A DNA stretch of 16,699 nt, from assembly GCA_021796905.1 (NCBI GenBank), contig JAKABK010000010.1, positions 1-16,699 on the forward strand, given 5' to 3'. Source of the stretch: Actinomycetes bacterium. Lineage in GTDB: Bacteria > Actinomycetota > Acidimicrobiia > Acidimicrobiales > Palsa-688. Under the pieces are notes generated by a model. The model had not been told where the DNA came from. It was given only the letters and a program-made list of their open reading frames with translations, and did not search any database. Made by a program: the position numbers and the translations under genes. Of this stretch, positions 7,911-15,427 are shown one piece after another; position 1 is the stretch's first letter, and every line of letters begins with the position of its first letter.

Positions 7911-9175
7911 CGGGTGAGCTCCTCGGCGAAGCCCGGGTAGCTGGTAGCGACCGCGTCCCAGCCGTGCACCGTCGCGCCCTCGACCGACGCCAGACCGCCG
8001 ATCGCCGCGGCCATCGCGATGCGGTGGTCGCCGGCGGCGTCGACCGTCCCGCCGACGAGCCGGCCACCTCCCACGACCAGGCCGTCTGGGCGGCCCTCGG
8101 CCTGCGCGCCGAGCGCCCGCAGGGCTGCGACGGTGGTCTCGACCCGGTCGGACTCCTTGACCCGCAGCTCGGCGGCGTCGGCGAAAGTAGTGGTCCCCTC
8201 GGCGCACGCGGCGGCCACGGCCAGCACGGGGATCTCGTCGATCAATCCGGGCACCTCCTCGCCAGCGACGGTGGTCGCGCTCAGCTGGGCGGAGCGTACC
8301 CGCAGGTCGGCGGTGCGGTCGGCGGGACGCTCGGCTTCGACAGTGACATCCGCACCCATCCGGGCGAGCACCTCGAGGAACCCGGCGCGTCCCGGGCCGA
8401 CATAGACGTTCGCGATCCGCAGGTCGCTGCCGGCCACGACGGTCGCGGCGACCACCCAGAACGCCGCTTGGGAGGGGTCGGCGGGGATCGTCATCTCGAC
8501 GGGGCTGAGCGGTCCGGGCCGGACCCGGGCCCAGCCGGGGCGGTGCTCGATGTCGGCGCCGAAGCGTTCCAGCAGCTCCTCGGTGTGGCGCCGGGTGGGG
8601 ACCGCTTCGTGCACCACGGTCTCACCGTCCGCGCCGAGCCCGGCGAGGATCACTGCGCCTTTCACCTGGGCGCTGGCGACCTCGGGACGGTGCTCGATAC
8701 CTACCAGCCCACCGCCGCGCACCACGAGGGGGGGTAGCGTGCCGCCGGCCCGGCCGTCGACCGCCGCCCCCATCCTCCGAAGCGGCTCGGCGACCCGGCC
8801 CATCGGGCGGCGGGCGATCGAGGCGTCGCCTTGGAGCACCGTCAGCCACGGGCGGGCGGCGGACCAGCCGGCGAGGAGGCGGATCGAGGTGCCGGAGTTG
8901 CCGACGTCGACCACCGCGGCCGGCTCGTGCAGGCGCCCGGGACCGCCGAGCACGCGCAGCGTTCCGGGAGCTTCGCGCTCGAGGCCGGCCCCGCACGCAG
9001 CGATCGCTGCGGCGCTGCGGGCCACGTCGTCACCGCCCGACAGCCCCTGCAGGCGGGAGGTTCCCTCGGCGAGAGCGGCCATCAGCAGCGCCCGGTGGGA
9101 GACCGACTTGTCGCCGGGCACGACGAGCTCGCCCCGCAACCCTCGGCGGGCCGGGGCGACGGCCAGGCAGGTCAT
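7901..9175 (-). CDS. aroA: 3-phosphoshikimate 1-carboxyvinyltransferase (EPSP synthase)
   Basis: Catalyses transfer of enolpyruvate from PEP to shikimate 3-phosphate, the sixth step of the shikimate pathway. The 424-residue protein begins with the conserved VPGDKSVSHRALL (Lys23). PEP-site GNSGTSIRLLAG lies at 92-103, ARRPMGRVAEPLRRMGA at about 121-137, SAQVKGAVILAGL at 168-180, and DPSQAAFWVVAA and ELRVKESDR follow in the second half. All regions of the two inverted alpha/beta domains are present. ATG 9175 overlaps the tyrA stop as ATGA, and the 3' end overlaps cmk. Pairing with tyrA places two aromatic-pathway steps in one operon. Confidence 0.97.
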   Translation of the reverse strand: MTCLAVAPARRGLRGELVVPGDKSVSHRALLMAALAEGTSRLQGLSGGDDVARSAAAIAACGAGLEREAPGTLRVLGGPGRLHEPAAVVDVGNSGTSIRLLAGWSAARPWLTVLQGDASIARRPMGRVAEPLRRMGAAVDGRAGGTLPPLVVRGGGLVGIEHRPEVASAQVKGAVILAGLGADGETVVHEAVPTRRHTEELLERFGADIEHRPGWARVRPGPLSPVEMTIPADPSQAAFWVVAATVVAGSDLRIANVYVGPGRAGFLEVLARMGADVTVEAERPADRTADLRVRSAQLSATTVAGEEVPGLIDEIPVLAVAAACAEGTTTFADAAELRVKESDRVETTVAALRALGAQAEGRPDGLVVGGGRLVGGTVDAAGDHRIAMAAAIGGLASVEGATVHGWDAVATSYPGFAEELTRCW

Positions 9176-10242
9176 CCCTCCATCCGCTTCGCCGACAGGC
9201 GGTAGCCGTGCGCGCCCAGCAACTCCCGGGCGACGGGTACCGCGGCGGCCGAGACCACCATCACCAGCACCCCCCGTTCCCCCTCGGCGGAGTGGGCGAT
9301 CTCGATGTCGTAGATGTTGACGCCGACCTCGGCGAGCAGGGTCGTGACCTCGGCGAGCACCGCCGGGCGGTCGGGCACCGGCACCCGGATCTCGACGCTC
9401 TCGCTGGGGGCGGGCGCGCCGACGGGGAGGTTGCGCCGGGACTCGCTGGCTCGCTCCAGGTGGTCGAGGAGCATCTTCCGGTCGGTGCCGTCGATCGCGG
9501 AGCGAAGCCCCGCGAGGGAGGCGATCAGGGCGTCTAGGACCTCGAGGATCGCTTCCCGGTTCTCTCCGCAGATGTCGGGCCAGATGCCCGGGTCACCCGC
9601 CGCGACACGGGTCATGTCGCGGAAGCCGCCGGCGGCGAGCCGCAGCAGGGTTCCGTGCTCGAGGGCGGAGTCGGCGGCGAGGTTCATCAACGTGGCGGCG
9701 GTCAGGTGCGGCACGTGGGAGACCAGGGCGACCAGGCGGTCGTGGCGTTCGGGGGGGACGGCGACGACCAGCGCGCCGAGCGCCGCCGCGACGGACTGCA
9801 CCGTGGCGTAGGCCGCTGGGCTGGTGGTCGCGGTCGGGGTGAGCACCCAGGTGGCCCCGACGAACAGCTCCGGGTCGGCACCGTCGAGGCCCTGCTGCTC
9901 GGACCCGGCCATCGGGTGGCCGCCGACGAAACTGGGATCGGGCAGGGCTGCGACGATCGGGGCCTTGATACCGGCCACGTCGCTCACCACCCCCCCGTGG
10001 TCGAGGGCGCGCCGGGCGGCGCCGACCACCGCGCCCGCCGGGGTGGCCACGAAGGTGACCGGCGCGGCGGGGTCCTCCCCGACCTGGTCGACCAGCCCGT
10101 CGGCGAGGGCCCGTTCGCTCCGGGCCGGGTCGAGATCCGAGCCGGTGACATACCAGCCCCGGGCTCGGAGGGCGGCGCCCAGGGAACCGCCGATCAGTCC
10201 CATCCCGACGACCTGCGCGCGCCGGAGCGCCGGGGCGGTCAA
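9172..10242 (-). CDS. tyrA: Prephenate dehydrogenase with C-terminal ACT domain
   Basis: Oxidatively decarboxylates prephenate to 4-hydroxyphenylpyruvate on the way to tyrosine. The 356-residue protein has an N-terminal NAD(P) fold with VGMGLIGGSLG (Gly13, Gly15, Gly18) and the family motif GGHPMAGSE (107-114). The catalytic-site histidine is in LVSHVPHL (His176), followed by GFRDMTRVA and a helical dimerisation domain. Residues 282-352 form an ACT domain (EIRVPVPDRPAVLAEVTTLL), which suggests feedback control by an aromatic amino acid, probably tyrosine. The start is TTG at 10242; no ATG or GTG in frame gives a complete N-terminus. It follows rluB by 34 bp and overlaps aroA by ATGA. Confidence 0.94.
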   Translation of the reverse strand: MTAPALRRAQVVGMGLIGGSLGAALRARGWYVTGSDLDPARSERALADGLVDQVGEDPAAPVTFVATPAGAVVGAARRALDHGGVVSDVAGIKAPIVAALPDPSFVGGHPMAGSEQQGLDGADPELFVGATWVLTPTATTSPAAYATVQSVAAALGALVVAVPPERHDRLVALVSHVPHLTAATLMNLAADSALEHGTLLRLAAGGFRDMTRVAAGDPGIWPDICGENREAILEVLDALIASLAGLRSAIDGTDRKMLLDHLERASESRRNLPVGAPAPSESVEIRVPVPDRPAVLAEVTTLLAEVGVNIYDIEIAHSAEGERGVLVMVVSAAAVPVARELLGAHGYRLSAKRMEG

Positions 10243-10276
10243 CGTCGGCGGCGGGCGGCGGGCACGAGGCCCCAGG

Positions 10277-11122
10277 CTAGCGGAGGGCCCGGTCGGGCCC
10301 TCCCCCGGTACCGAGTGTCCCAGGGTCGCCGGGGATGACGGGTTCCGGGTCGCCGGCGGTGGTGGTGACGGGGTCGCCGGCGGTGGCGGTGGCTGCTGCT
10401 TGGAGGGCGTGAAGCTCGGCTACCCGCAGCGGTCGCCACTCTCCCGGCCCGAGGTCGGGGTCGCGCAACGGCCCGATCCGGACCCGCACCAAGCGCAGCA
10501 CCGGGTGGCCGACCGCGGAGCACATCCGGCGAACCTGACGGTTGCGCCCTTCGTGGATGGTGATGCGCAGCACCCCCGGTGACGGTTGGGAAACCCGGGC
10601 CGGGGCGGTCGTCCCGTCGTCGAGGACGACCCCGTCGCGCAACGCCCGGAGCTGGTGGGGGCGCAGCGCTCCCCCGTCGACGTGCGCCAGGTACTCCTTG
10701 TCAACCCCGTAGCGGGGGTGGGTGAGCCGGTTGGTGAGCTCCCCGTCGTTGGTGAGCAGGATCAGCCCCTCGGTGTCCGCGTCGAGGCGCCCCACCGGGT
10801 GGACCCGCGGCTCGGCGGGGACCAGGGAGACCACCGTCGGGCGCCCCTCGGGGTCCGAGACGGTCGAGACGACCCCGGCCGGCTTGTTCAGCAGGTAGTG
10901 GACCAGCCCGGGACGGACCGCGACAGGGACCCCGTCGACCTCGACCCGGTCGATCTCGGGGTCGACCCGACGACCCGGGTCGGCGACCTGCCCGTTGACC
11001 TTCACCCTCCCGGCGGACACCAGCTCGTCGGCGACCCGCCGGCTGCCGAGCCCCGCCCGGGCGAGGACCTTCTGCAACCGGACGCCACCGGCGGGACCGG
11101 CGGGCCCCAGGTCCCCGCTCAT
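10277..11122 (-). CDS. rluB: 23S rRNA pseudouridine synthase, RluB/RsuA family
   Basis: Converts uridine to pseudouridine in rRNA, by family resemblance near position 2605 of 23S rRNA. Of 281 residues, about 14-65 form an S4 RNA-binding domain (VRLQKVLARAGLGSRRVADELVSAG). The catalytic motif GRLDADTEGLILLTNDGEL holds Asp114, and later come THPRYGVDKEYLA and HEGRNRQVRRMCSAVGHPV. After about residue 240 the sequence becomes low complexity, with three 8-residue units ending in GDP. ATG 11122 overlaps the scpB stop as ATGA. The scpA-scpB-rluB order is common across Gram-positive bacteria. RsuA-type specificity cannot be fully excluded. Confidence 0.93.
   Translation of the reverse strand: MSGDLGPAGPAGGVRLQKVLARAGLGSRRVADELVSAGRVKVNGQVADPGRRVDPEIDRVEVDGVPVAVRPGLVHYLLNKPAGVVSTVSDPEGRPTVVSLVPAEPRVHPVGRLDADTEGLILLTNDGELTNRLTHPRYGVDKEYLAHVDGGALRPHQLRALRDGVVLDDGTTAPARVSQPSPGVLRITIHEGRNRQVRRMCSAVGHPVLRLVRVRIGPLRDPDLGPGEWRPLRVAELHALQAAATATAGDPVTTTAGDPEPVIPGDPGTLGTGGGPDRALR
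10323..10394 (-). repeat. Three 24-bp tandem units at the rluB 3' end
   Basis: GGGTCGCCGG recurs exactly every 24 bases at 10323, 10347 and 10371 (plus-strand text), with the remaining 14 bases of each unit diverged. On the minus strand the units encode eight residues each, ATATAGDP, VTTTAGDP and EPVIPGDP, in the disordered C-terminal tail of the pseudouridine synthase. Confidence 0.8.
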
Positions 11123-11775
11123 GCTCCGAGCGGGCCGGGCGGCTCCCCTGCGGTCCCCCCGCCGTCCGGCGGGTCGGCGGCGTCGCCGGCGTCGGGTCGG
11201 TTGCGGGTGGCGGAGGCATCGGCCCGCAACCCCTGCTCGAGGGCTTCGAGCACCTCGGGTCCGGGGACGAACTCCTCGAGCGGCGGGAGGCCGGCGAGGG
11301 AGTCGAGCCCGAGCCGCTCGAGCAGCGCCTGGGTGGTCCCGTAGAGGACCGCCTGTCCGGGTCCGGGGTCCCGGCCGACCTCGGTCACGTACCCGCGCTG
11401 CTCGAGGGTGCGCAACACCCCCTCAGCGCTGACCCCCCGGATCGACGCGATCTGCCCGCGGGAGATCGGCTGCTTGTAGGCGACGATCGCGAGTGTCTCG
11501 AGCGCAGCGGCCGACAGCCTGGCGTGCTGACCTTCGAGCACGAAGCGCTCCACGTAGGCGGCCAGGTCGGGGTGCGACTGGAACCGGTAGCCGCCGGCCA
11601 CCCGGACCAGGCAGAACCCTCGGTCCTCCGCCTCGTAGGAGGCCTGCAGCTCGGCGCAGCACTCCTCGACCCGGGCGGGTGCGATCTCGAGGACCTGGGC
11701 GAGCAGGCCCGGCTCGATCGGTCGGTCGGCGACCATCAGGATCGCCTCGATCGCCCGGGCGGCTTCGGTGGCCAT
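11119..11775 (-). CDS. scpB: Segregation and condensation protein B
   Basis: ScpB is the winged-helix dimer that binds the ScpA kleisin of the SMC condensin complex and helps in chromosome segregation. The 218-residue protein shows the N-terminal winged helix (AIEAILMVADRPIEPGLLAQVL), the conserved FQSHPDLAAYVERF, and the second winged helix with LSAAALETLAIVAYKQPISR, RGVSAEGVLRTLEQRGYV and VLYGTTQALLERLGLDSL. The last 30 or so residues are a Pro/Gly/Asp-rich tail. Its ATG shares one base with the scpA stop (TGATG), so the two subunits are probably made by coupled translation. Confidence 0.95.
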   Translation of the reverse strand: MATEAARAIEAILMVADRPIEPGLLAQVLEIAPARVEECCAELQASYEAEDRGFCLVRVAGGYRFQSHPDLAAYVERFVLEGQHARLSAAALETLAIVAYKQPISRGQIASIRGVSAEGVLRTLEQRGYVTEVGRDPGPGQAVLYGTTQALLERLGLDSLAGLPPLEEFVPGPEVLEALEQGLRADASATRNRPDAGDAADPPDGGGTAGEPPGPLGA

Positions 11776-12578
11776 CAGCCCGCGTACTCGCCGACCTCGA
11801 CGAGATCGACGCCGAAGTCGGCGGTGTCGGGAGCGTCGGGCTCGTCGTCGTCGACCCAGCTCAGGTGCAGCTCAGCGAAGTTGCCGGCCTGGTCGAGCTC
11901 CACCCTTCCCTGCTTGCACAGCTCCAGCACCGCGAGGAACCGCACGATCACCTCGAGGCGCTCGGCGAGGCCGGCGGTGAGCCGGGTGAAGCTGATCCGA
12001 CCCACCCGCGGCAGTTCGTCGACCAGCTCGGCGACGGCGTCGGCCACACTGGCCCGGATCGGAGCGACGTGGTCCAGCTCGACGCGCGGGGCCGGGTCTG
12101 GGGTGAGGACCCGGCGCAGGGCGTCCCGTAGCCGCTCTGCGCTGACGCCTTCGAGCGGGTCGGGGGCCAACCCGGCGAAGCGGTCCTCCATGCCCGCGAC
12201 CCGCGGCCAGGACCGTCCGGCGGCGTCGATCATGCGGGTCAGGGCGCCGGATGCGTCCTTGAAGGTCTTGCACTCGAGGAGCCGGGCGAGGAGCAGGTCG
12301 CGCTCCTCCCACGAGCCGAGCTCCTCGTCGAGCTCGGCGTCGTCCTCGCCCGGCAGCAGACGACGGGCCTTGAGCTCGAGGAGCACCGCGGCGATCAGCA
12401 GGAACTCGGTGGCGGTGTCGAGGTCGAGCTGGGCGCGCATCGACTCGAGCGCCGCGACGTAACCGTCGACGATCGCCGACAGTGACACCTCCCACAAGTC
12501 GACCTGCTCCCGGGTGATCAGGTGCAGCAGCAGGTCGAAAGGGCCCTCGAATACGGGGGTGCTCACCGTGTAGGCCAT
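11775..12578 (-). CDS. scpA: Segregation and condensation protein A (kleisin)
   Basis: ScpA bridges the heads of the SMC dimer. The 267-residue product opens with the family signature FEGPFDLLLHLITREQVDLWEVSLSAI, has TATEFLLIAAVLLELKARRLLP at about 75-96, an acidic variable linker, and a C-terminal winged helix (FLAVLELCKQGRVELDQAGNFAELHL). ATG 12578 lies 6 bases after a TACGCT -10 box with no Shine-Dalgarno site, so a leaderless mRNA is likely. It is the first gene of the long minus-strand run that ends with proS, and is divergent from trpS across 169 bp. Confidence 0.96.
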   Translation of the reverse strand: MAYTVSTPVFEGPFDLLLHLITREQVDLWEVSLSAIVDGYVAALESMRAQLDLDTATEFLLIAAVLLELKARRLLPGEDDAELDEELGSWEERDLLLARLLECKTFKDASGALTRMIDAAGRSWPRVAGMEDRFAGLAPDPLEGVSAERLRDALRRVLTPDPAPRVELDHVAPIRASVADAVAELVDELPRVGRISFTRLTAGLAERLEVIVRFLAVLELCKQGRVELDQAGNFAELHLSWVDDDEPDAPDTADFGVDLVEVGEYAG

Positions 12579-12584
12579 GGGCCA

Positions 12585-12590
12585 AGCGTA
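12585..12590 (-). promoter_or_regulatory. Putative -10 box of scpA and the ten-gene run (leaderless)
   Basis: TACGCT on the minus strand ends 6 bases before the scpA ATG. The same 6-base spacing is seen at trpS on the other strand. No ribosome-binding sequence is present. Confidence 0.5.
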
Positions 12591-12700
12591 GGCGCCGGCC
12601 GCCCGCGATCCGGGGACCCCATCGGCGCCGCCGACCTCCCCGCTCCGAGCCGGACACCCCCGGCGGCGCCCGCCGGGCCCGGTCGGGCCGGTGGCGTCCC

Positions 12701-12730
12701 CGTCGGGCCCGGTCGGGCCCGGTCGGGCCC
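12701..12730 (+). repeat. Tandem 10-bp GC-rich repeats in the scpA-trpS divergent region
   Basis: Three consecutive decamers of GGTCGGGCCC (the first with C at position 1) run up to 5 bases before the trpS -10 box, with a further copy, GGTCGGGCCG, at 12681-12690. They cover the place where the trpS -35 would be. Related GTCGGGCC strings occur at 2787-2830 and at 10286-10300. Confidence 0.7.
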
Positions 12731-12735
12731 CGACC

Positions 12736-12741
12736 TAGCAT
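12736..12741 (+). promoter_or_regulatory. Putative -10 box of trpS (leaderless)
   Basis: TAGCAT fits TANNNT and ends 6 bases before ATG 12748, without a Shine-Dalgarno site. The mRNA should start at or next to the A of the start codon. Confidence 0.5.
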
Positions 12742-12747
12742 TGGCCG

Positions 12748-13752
12748 ATGACAAGGATCCTCTCGGGCATCCAGCCAACCGGTGGCCTCCACCTCGGCAA
12801 CTACCTCGGGGCGGTCCGCTACTGGGTCGAGGACCAGGCCCTCGGGGAGAGCTTCTACTGCGTGGTCGACCTGCACGCCCTCACCGTGCCGAGGGACCCG
12901 GCCAGCCTGCGCCGCGACACCACCGAGGTGGCGACCCTCCTGCTCGCCGCCGGCCTCGACACCGACGCCTGCACCCTGTTCGTCCAGAGCCACGTCGCCG
13001 AGCACACCCAGCTCGCCTGGCTCCTCGAGTGCACCGCCAGCATCGGCGAACTGCGCCGCATGACCCAGTTCAAGGACAAGGCCACCAAGGGCGGCGAGGA
13101 GGCCGCCAGGGTCGGGCTGTTCACCTACCCGACCCTGATGGCGGCCGACATCCTCGCCTACCAGGCGACCCATGTCCCGGTCGGCGACGACCAGCGCCAG
13201 CACCTGGAGCTGACCCGGGACCTGGCGGAGCGGTTCAACGCCCGCTACGGAGAGGTCTTCACCGTCCCCGAGGCGACCATCCCTCCCGCCGGGCGCGGGG
13301 CGAGGATCATGGACCTGCAGGAGCCGACCAGGAAGATGTCGAAGTCGGCCGACTCCGAGCAGGGCGTGATCGGGCTGTTCGACCCCCCCGAGGTGATCGA
13401 GCGCAAGTTCCGCCGCGCGGTCACCGACACCGACGACGGCGCCGACGCCGTCCGCTTCGACCCCGGGCTCAAACCGGGGGTCTCCAATCTGCTGGCGATC
13501 CTCGCCGCGGCGACCGGGCGCGACCCGACCGAGGTCGCCGGAGAGCACCGCCGCTACGGGGAGCTCAAGGCGGCGGTCGCCGACGCGGTGATCGAGATGC
13601 TGCGCCCGCTGCAGGTCCGCTACCGGGAGCTCGAGGCCGACCCGGCTGCGGTCGAGGAGATCCTCCGGGCCGGCGCCGGGAGGGCCCGGCCGGTAGCCGG
13701 CGCCACCCTGCGCTCGGCGATGGACGCCGTGGGGCTGCTGGCGCCCCGCTAG
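12748..13752 (+). CDS. trpS: Tryptophanyl-tRNA synthetase
   Basis: A class I synthetase of 334 residues that charges tRNA-Trp. It begins [17 protein letters not shown], with the HIGH-type motif HLGN at 15-18. It continues with [35 protein letters not shown], abbreviated here as the Trp/ATP-site landmark around residues 125-158, and has KMSKS at 196-200. The length matches bacterial TrpRS. There is no leader peptide or T-box element in the upstream 169 bp, which instead contains GC-rich decamer repeats. It is followed after 100 bp by glpK. Confidence 0.97.
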   Translation: MTRILSGIQPTGGLHLGNYLGAVRYWVEDQALGESFYCVVDLHALTVPRDPASLRRDTTEVATLLLAAGLDTDACTLFVQSHVAEHTQLAWLLECTASIGELRRMTQFKDKATKGGEEAARVGLFTYPTLMAADILAYQATHVPVGDDQRQHLELTRDLAERFNARYGEVFTVPEATIPPAGRGARIMDLQEPTRKMSKSADSEQGVIGLFDPPEVIERKFRRAVTDTDDGADAVRFDPGLKPGVSNLLAILAAATGRDPTEVAGEHRRYGELKAAVADAVIEMLRPLQVRYRELEADPAAVEEILRAGAGRARPVAGATLRSAMDAVGLLAPR

Positions 13753-13839
13753 TACCCAGCCGCTGCTATCCGGAGCCCGGCACCAGACGCCCGGCACCCG
13801 GCCGGCGACAAAGACCCCGCCGGGGCCGCCCACCACCAC

Positions 13840-13844
13840 AGGAG
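13840..13844 (+). promoter_or_regulatory. Shine-Dalgarno site of glpK
   Basis: AGGAG lies 8 bases before ATG 13853. It fixes the start and contrasts with the genes here that show no such site. Confidence 0.75.
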
Positions 13845-13852
13845 CAACACGA

Positions 13853-15370
13853 ATGGCTGATTTCGTAGGTGCTGTCGACCAGGGCACCACTTCCACCCGG
13901 TTCATGATCTTCGATCACGAGGGCAAGCAACGGGGCCACTACCAGCTAGAGCACGAGCAGATCATGCCCCGGGCCGGCTGGGTCGAGCACTCCCCGGTCG
14001 AGATCTGGGAACGCACCTCCGCGGTGATCCGCAATGCGATCAACGCCGCAGGGCTCGTGGCGTCGGACTTCGCGGCTTGCGGCATCACCAACCAGCGTGA
14101 GACGACCGTGGTGTGGAACCGCAGGACCGGCCGGCCGTACCACAACGCGATCGTCTGGCAGGACACCCGGACCGATCGGATCGCCTCCGCACTCGAGCGG
14201 GACGGCAAGGGTGACGTCATCCGCCGCAAGGCCGGGCTCCCCCCGGCGACCTACTTCTCGGGCGGCAAGATCCAGTGGATCCTCGACAACGTGCCGGGCG
14301 CCCGGGACGACGCCGAGACCGGTGACGCATTGTTCGGCAACACCGACAGCTGGCTCACGTGGAACCTGACCGGGGGGGTGCACGGCGGGGAGCACGTCAC
14401 CGATGTCACCAACGCCAGTCGGACCATGCTCATGGACCTGGAGACCCTCGACTGGGACGACGAGCTGCTCTCGTTCTTCGGCATCCCCCGCCGGATGCTG
14501 CCGCGGATCCGCTCGTCGTCGGAGCCCGACGGTTACGGCATCGCGCTCGACAGCGGGCCCCTCGGCGGTCCGGTCCCCCTCACCGGGATCCTCGGTGACC
14601 AGCAGGCGGCCACTGTCGGCCAGGTCTGCTTCGGGGTGGGCGAGGCGAAGAACACCTACGGCACCGGGAACTTCCTGCTCCTCAACACCGGTAGGGATCT
14701 GGTGCGCTCCCGCAGCGGCCTGCTCACCACGGTCGGCTACCGTTTCGGGGAGGAGCCGGCTGTGTACGCCCTCGAGGGCTCGATCGCGGTCACCGGCTCG
14801 GCGGTCCAGTGGCTGCGCGATCAGCTCGGGATAATCAGCGGCGCCGCCCAGAGCGAGGTCCTGGCCCGGCAGGTCGACGACAACGGCGGCGTCTATTTCG
14901 TGCCGGCATTCTCGGGCCTGTTCGCACCGTACTGGCGCTCCGATGCCCGCGGGGCGATCGTCGGGCTCTCCCGTTACAACACCAACGCCCACCTGGCCCG
15001 CGCCACGCTCGAGGCGATCTGCTACCAGTCCCGCGACGTGGTCGAGGCGATGGCCAAGGACTCGGGGGTCGACCTCGAGGTGCTCAAGGTCGACGGGGGG
15101 GTGACCGCCAACGCCCTGTGCATGCAGATCCAAGCCGACGTGCTCGGGGTTCCGGTGAGCCGGCCGGTGGTGGCAGAGACCACCGCCCTCGGGGCCGCCT
15201 ACGCCGCCGGGCTCGCCGTCGGGTTCTGGGGCTCGACCGACGACCTCCGGGCGAACTGGCAGGAGGACCTGCGCTGGACCCCCTCTTGGAGCGAGGACCG
15301 ACGCGAGTCGGGTTACGCGTCGTGGAAGAAGGCGGTCGAGCGCACCCTCGACTGGGTCGACGTCTCCTGA
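13853..15370 (+). CDS. glpK: Glycerol kinase
   Basis: Phosphorylates glycerol to sn-glycerol 3-phosphate with ATP, feeding glycolysis and lipid synthesis. The 505-residue FGGY-family protein has the phosphate-loop DQGTTSTR (9-16), glycerol-binding NQRETT (Arg82, Glu83), Tyr134, and the catalytic Asp249 in GDQQAA. It also has the family signature KNTYGTGNF and the adenine-site VDGGVTAN. The region where Firmicute and Enterococcus enzymes carry the HPr-phosphorylated histidine (about residues 228-240) has no histidine here, so control by the phosphotransferase system through that site is unlikely. No glpF or glpD lies beside it. It may have its own promoter in the 100-bp gap after trpS. Confidence 0.97.
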   Translation: MADFVGAVDQGTTSTRFMIFDHEGKQRGHYQLEHEQIMPRAGWVEHSPVEIWERTSAVIRNAINAAGLVASDFAACGITNQRETTVVWNRRTGRPYHNAIVWQDTRTDRIASALERDGKGDVIRRKAGLPPATYFSGGKIQWILDNVPGARDDAETGDALFGNTDSWLTWNLTGGVHGGEHVTDVTNASRTMLMDLETLDWDDELLSFFGIPRRMLPRIRSSSEPDGYGIALDSGPLGGPVPLTGILGDQQAATVGQVCFGVGEAKNTYGTGNFLLLNTGRDLVRSRSGLLTTVGYRFGEEPAVYALEGSIAVTGSAVQWLRDQLGIISGAAQSEVLARQVDDNGGVYFVPAFSGLFAPYWRSDARGAIVGLSRYNTNAHLARATLEAICYQSRDVVEAMAKDSGVDLEVLKVDGGVTANALCMQIQADVLGVPVSRPVVAETTALGAAYAAGLAVGFWGSTDDLRANWQEDLRWTPSWSEDRRESGYASWKKAVERTLDWVDVS

Positions 15371-15384
15371 TCCGGTAGGGGGAC

Positions 15385-15398
15385 CGGGCTCGAGCCCG
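15385..15398 (+). promoter_or_regulatory. 14-bp perfect palindrome between glpK and the potassium channel gene
   Basis: CGGGCTCGAGCCCG is a perfect inverted repeat 15 bp after the glpK stop. It overlaps the expected -35 position for the channel promoter, whose putative -10 is TACGAT at 15409. It may be an operator, or the stem of a terminator for glpK, although no T run follows. Confidence 0.4.
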
Positions 15399-15408
15399 CC
15401 CCGGGCTG

Positions 15409-15414
15409 TACGAT
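15409..15414 (+). promoter_or_regulatory. Putative -10 box of the potassium channel gene
   Basis: TACGAT fits TANNNT and lies 13 bases before ATG 15428, giving a predicted 5' leader of only about six bases and no Shine-Dalgarno site. Confidence 0.4.
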
Positions 15415-15427
15415 CCGGCCCTTCGTC

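Noticed and set aside
12579..12747. T-box or attenuator leader upstream of trpS
   Set aside because: No leader peptide with Trp codons, no T-box sequence and no room for a leader after the -10 box; only GC-rich repeats are seen.
11872..13905. A 677-residue minus-strand frame antisense to trpS and out of frame with scpA
   Set aside because: Composition is typical of a GC-rich shadow; trpS and scpA in the other frames carry full family motifs.
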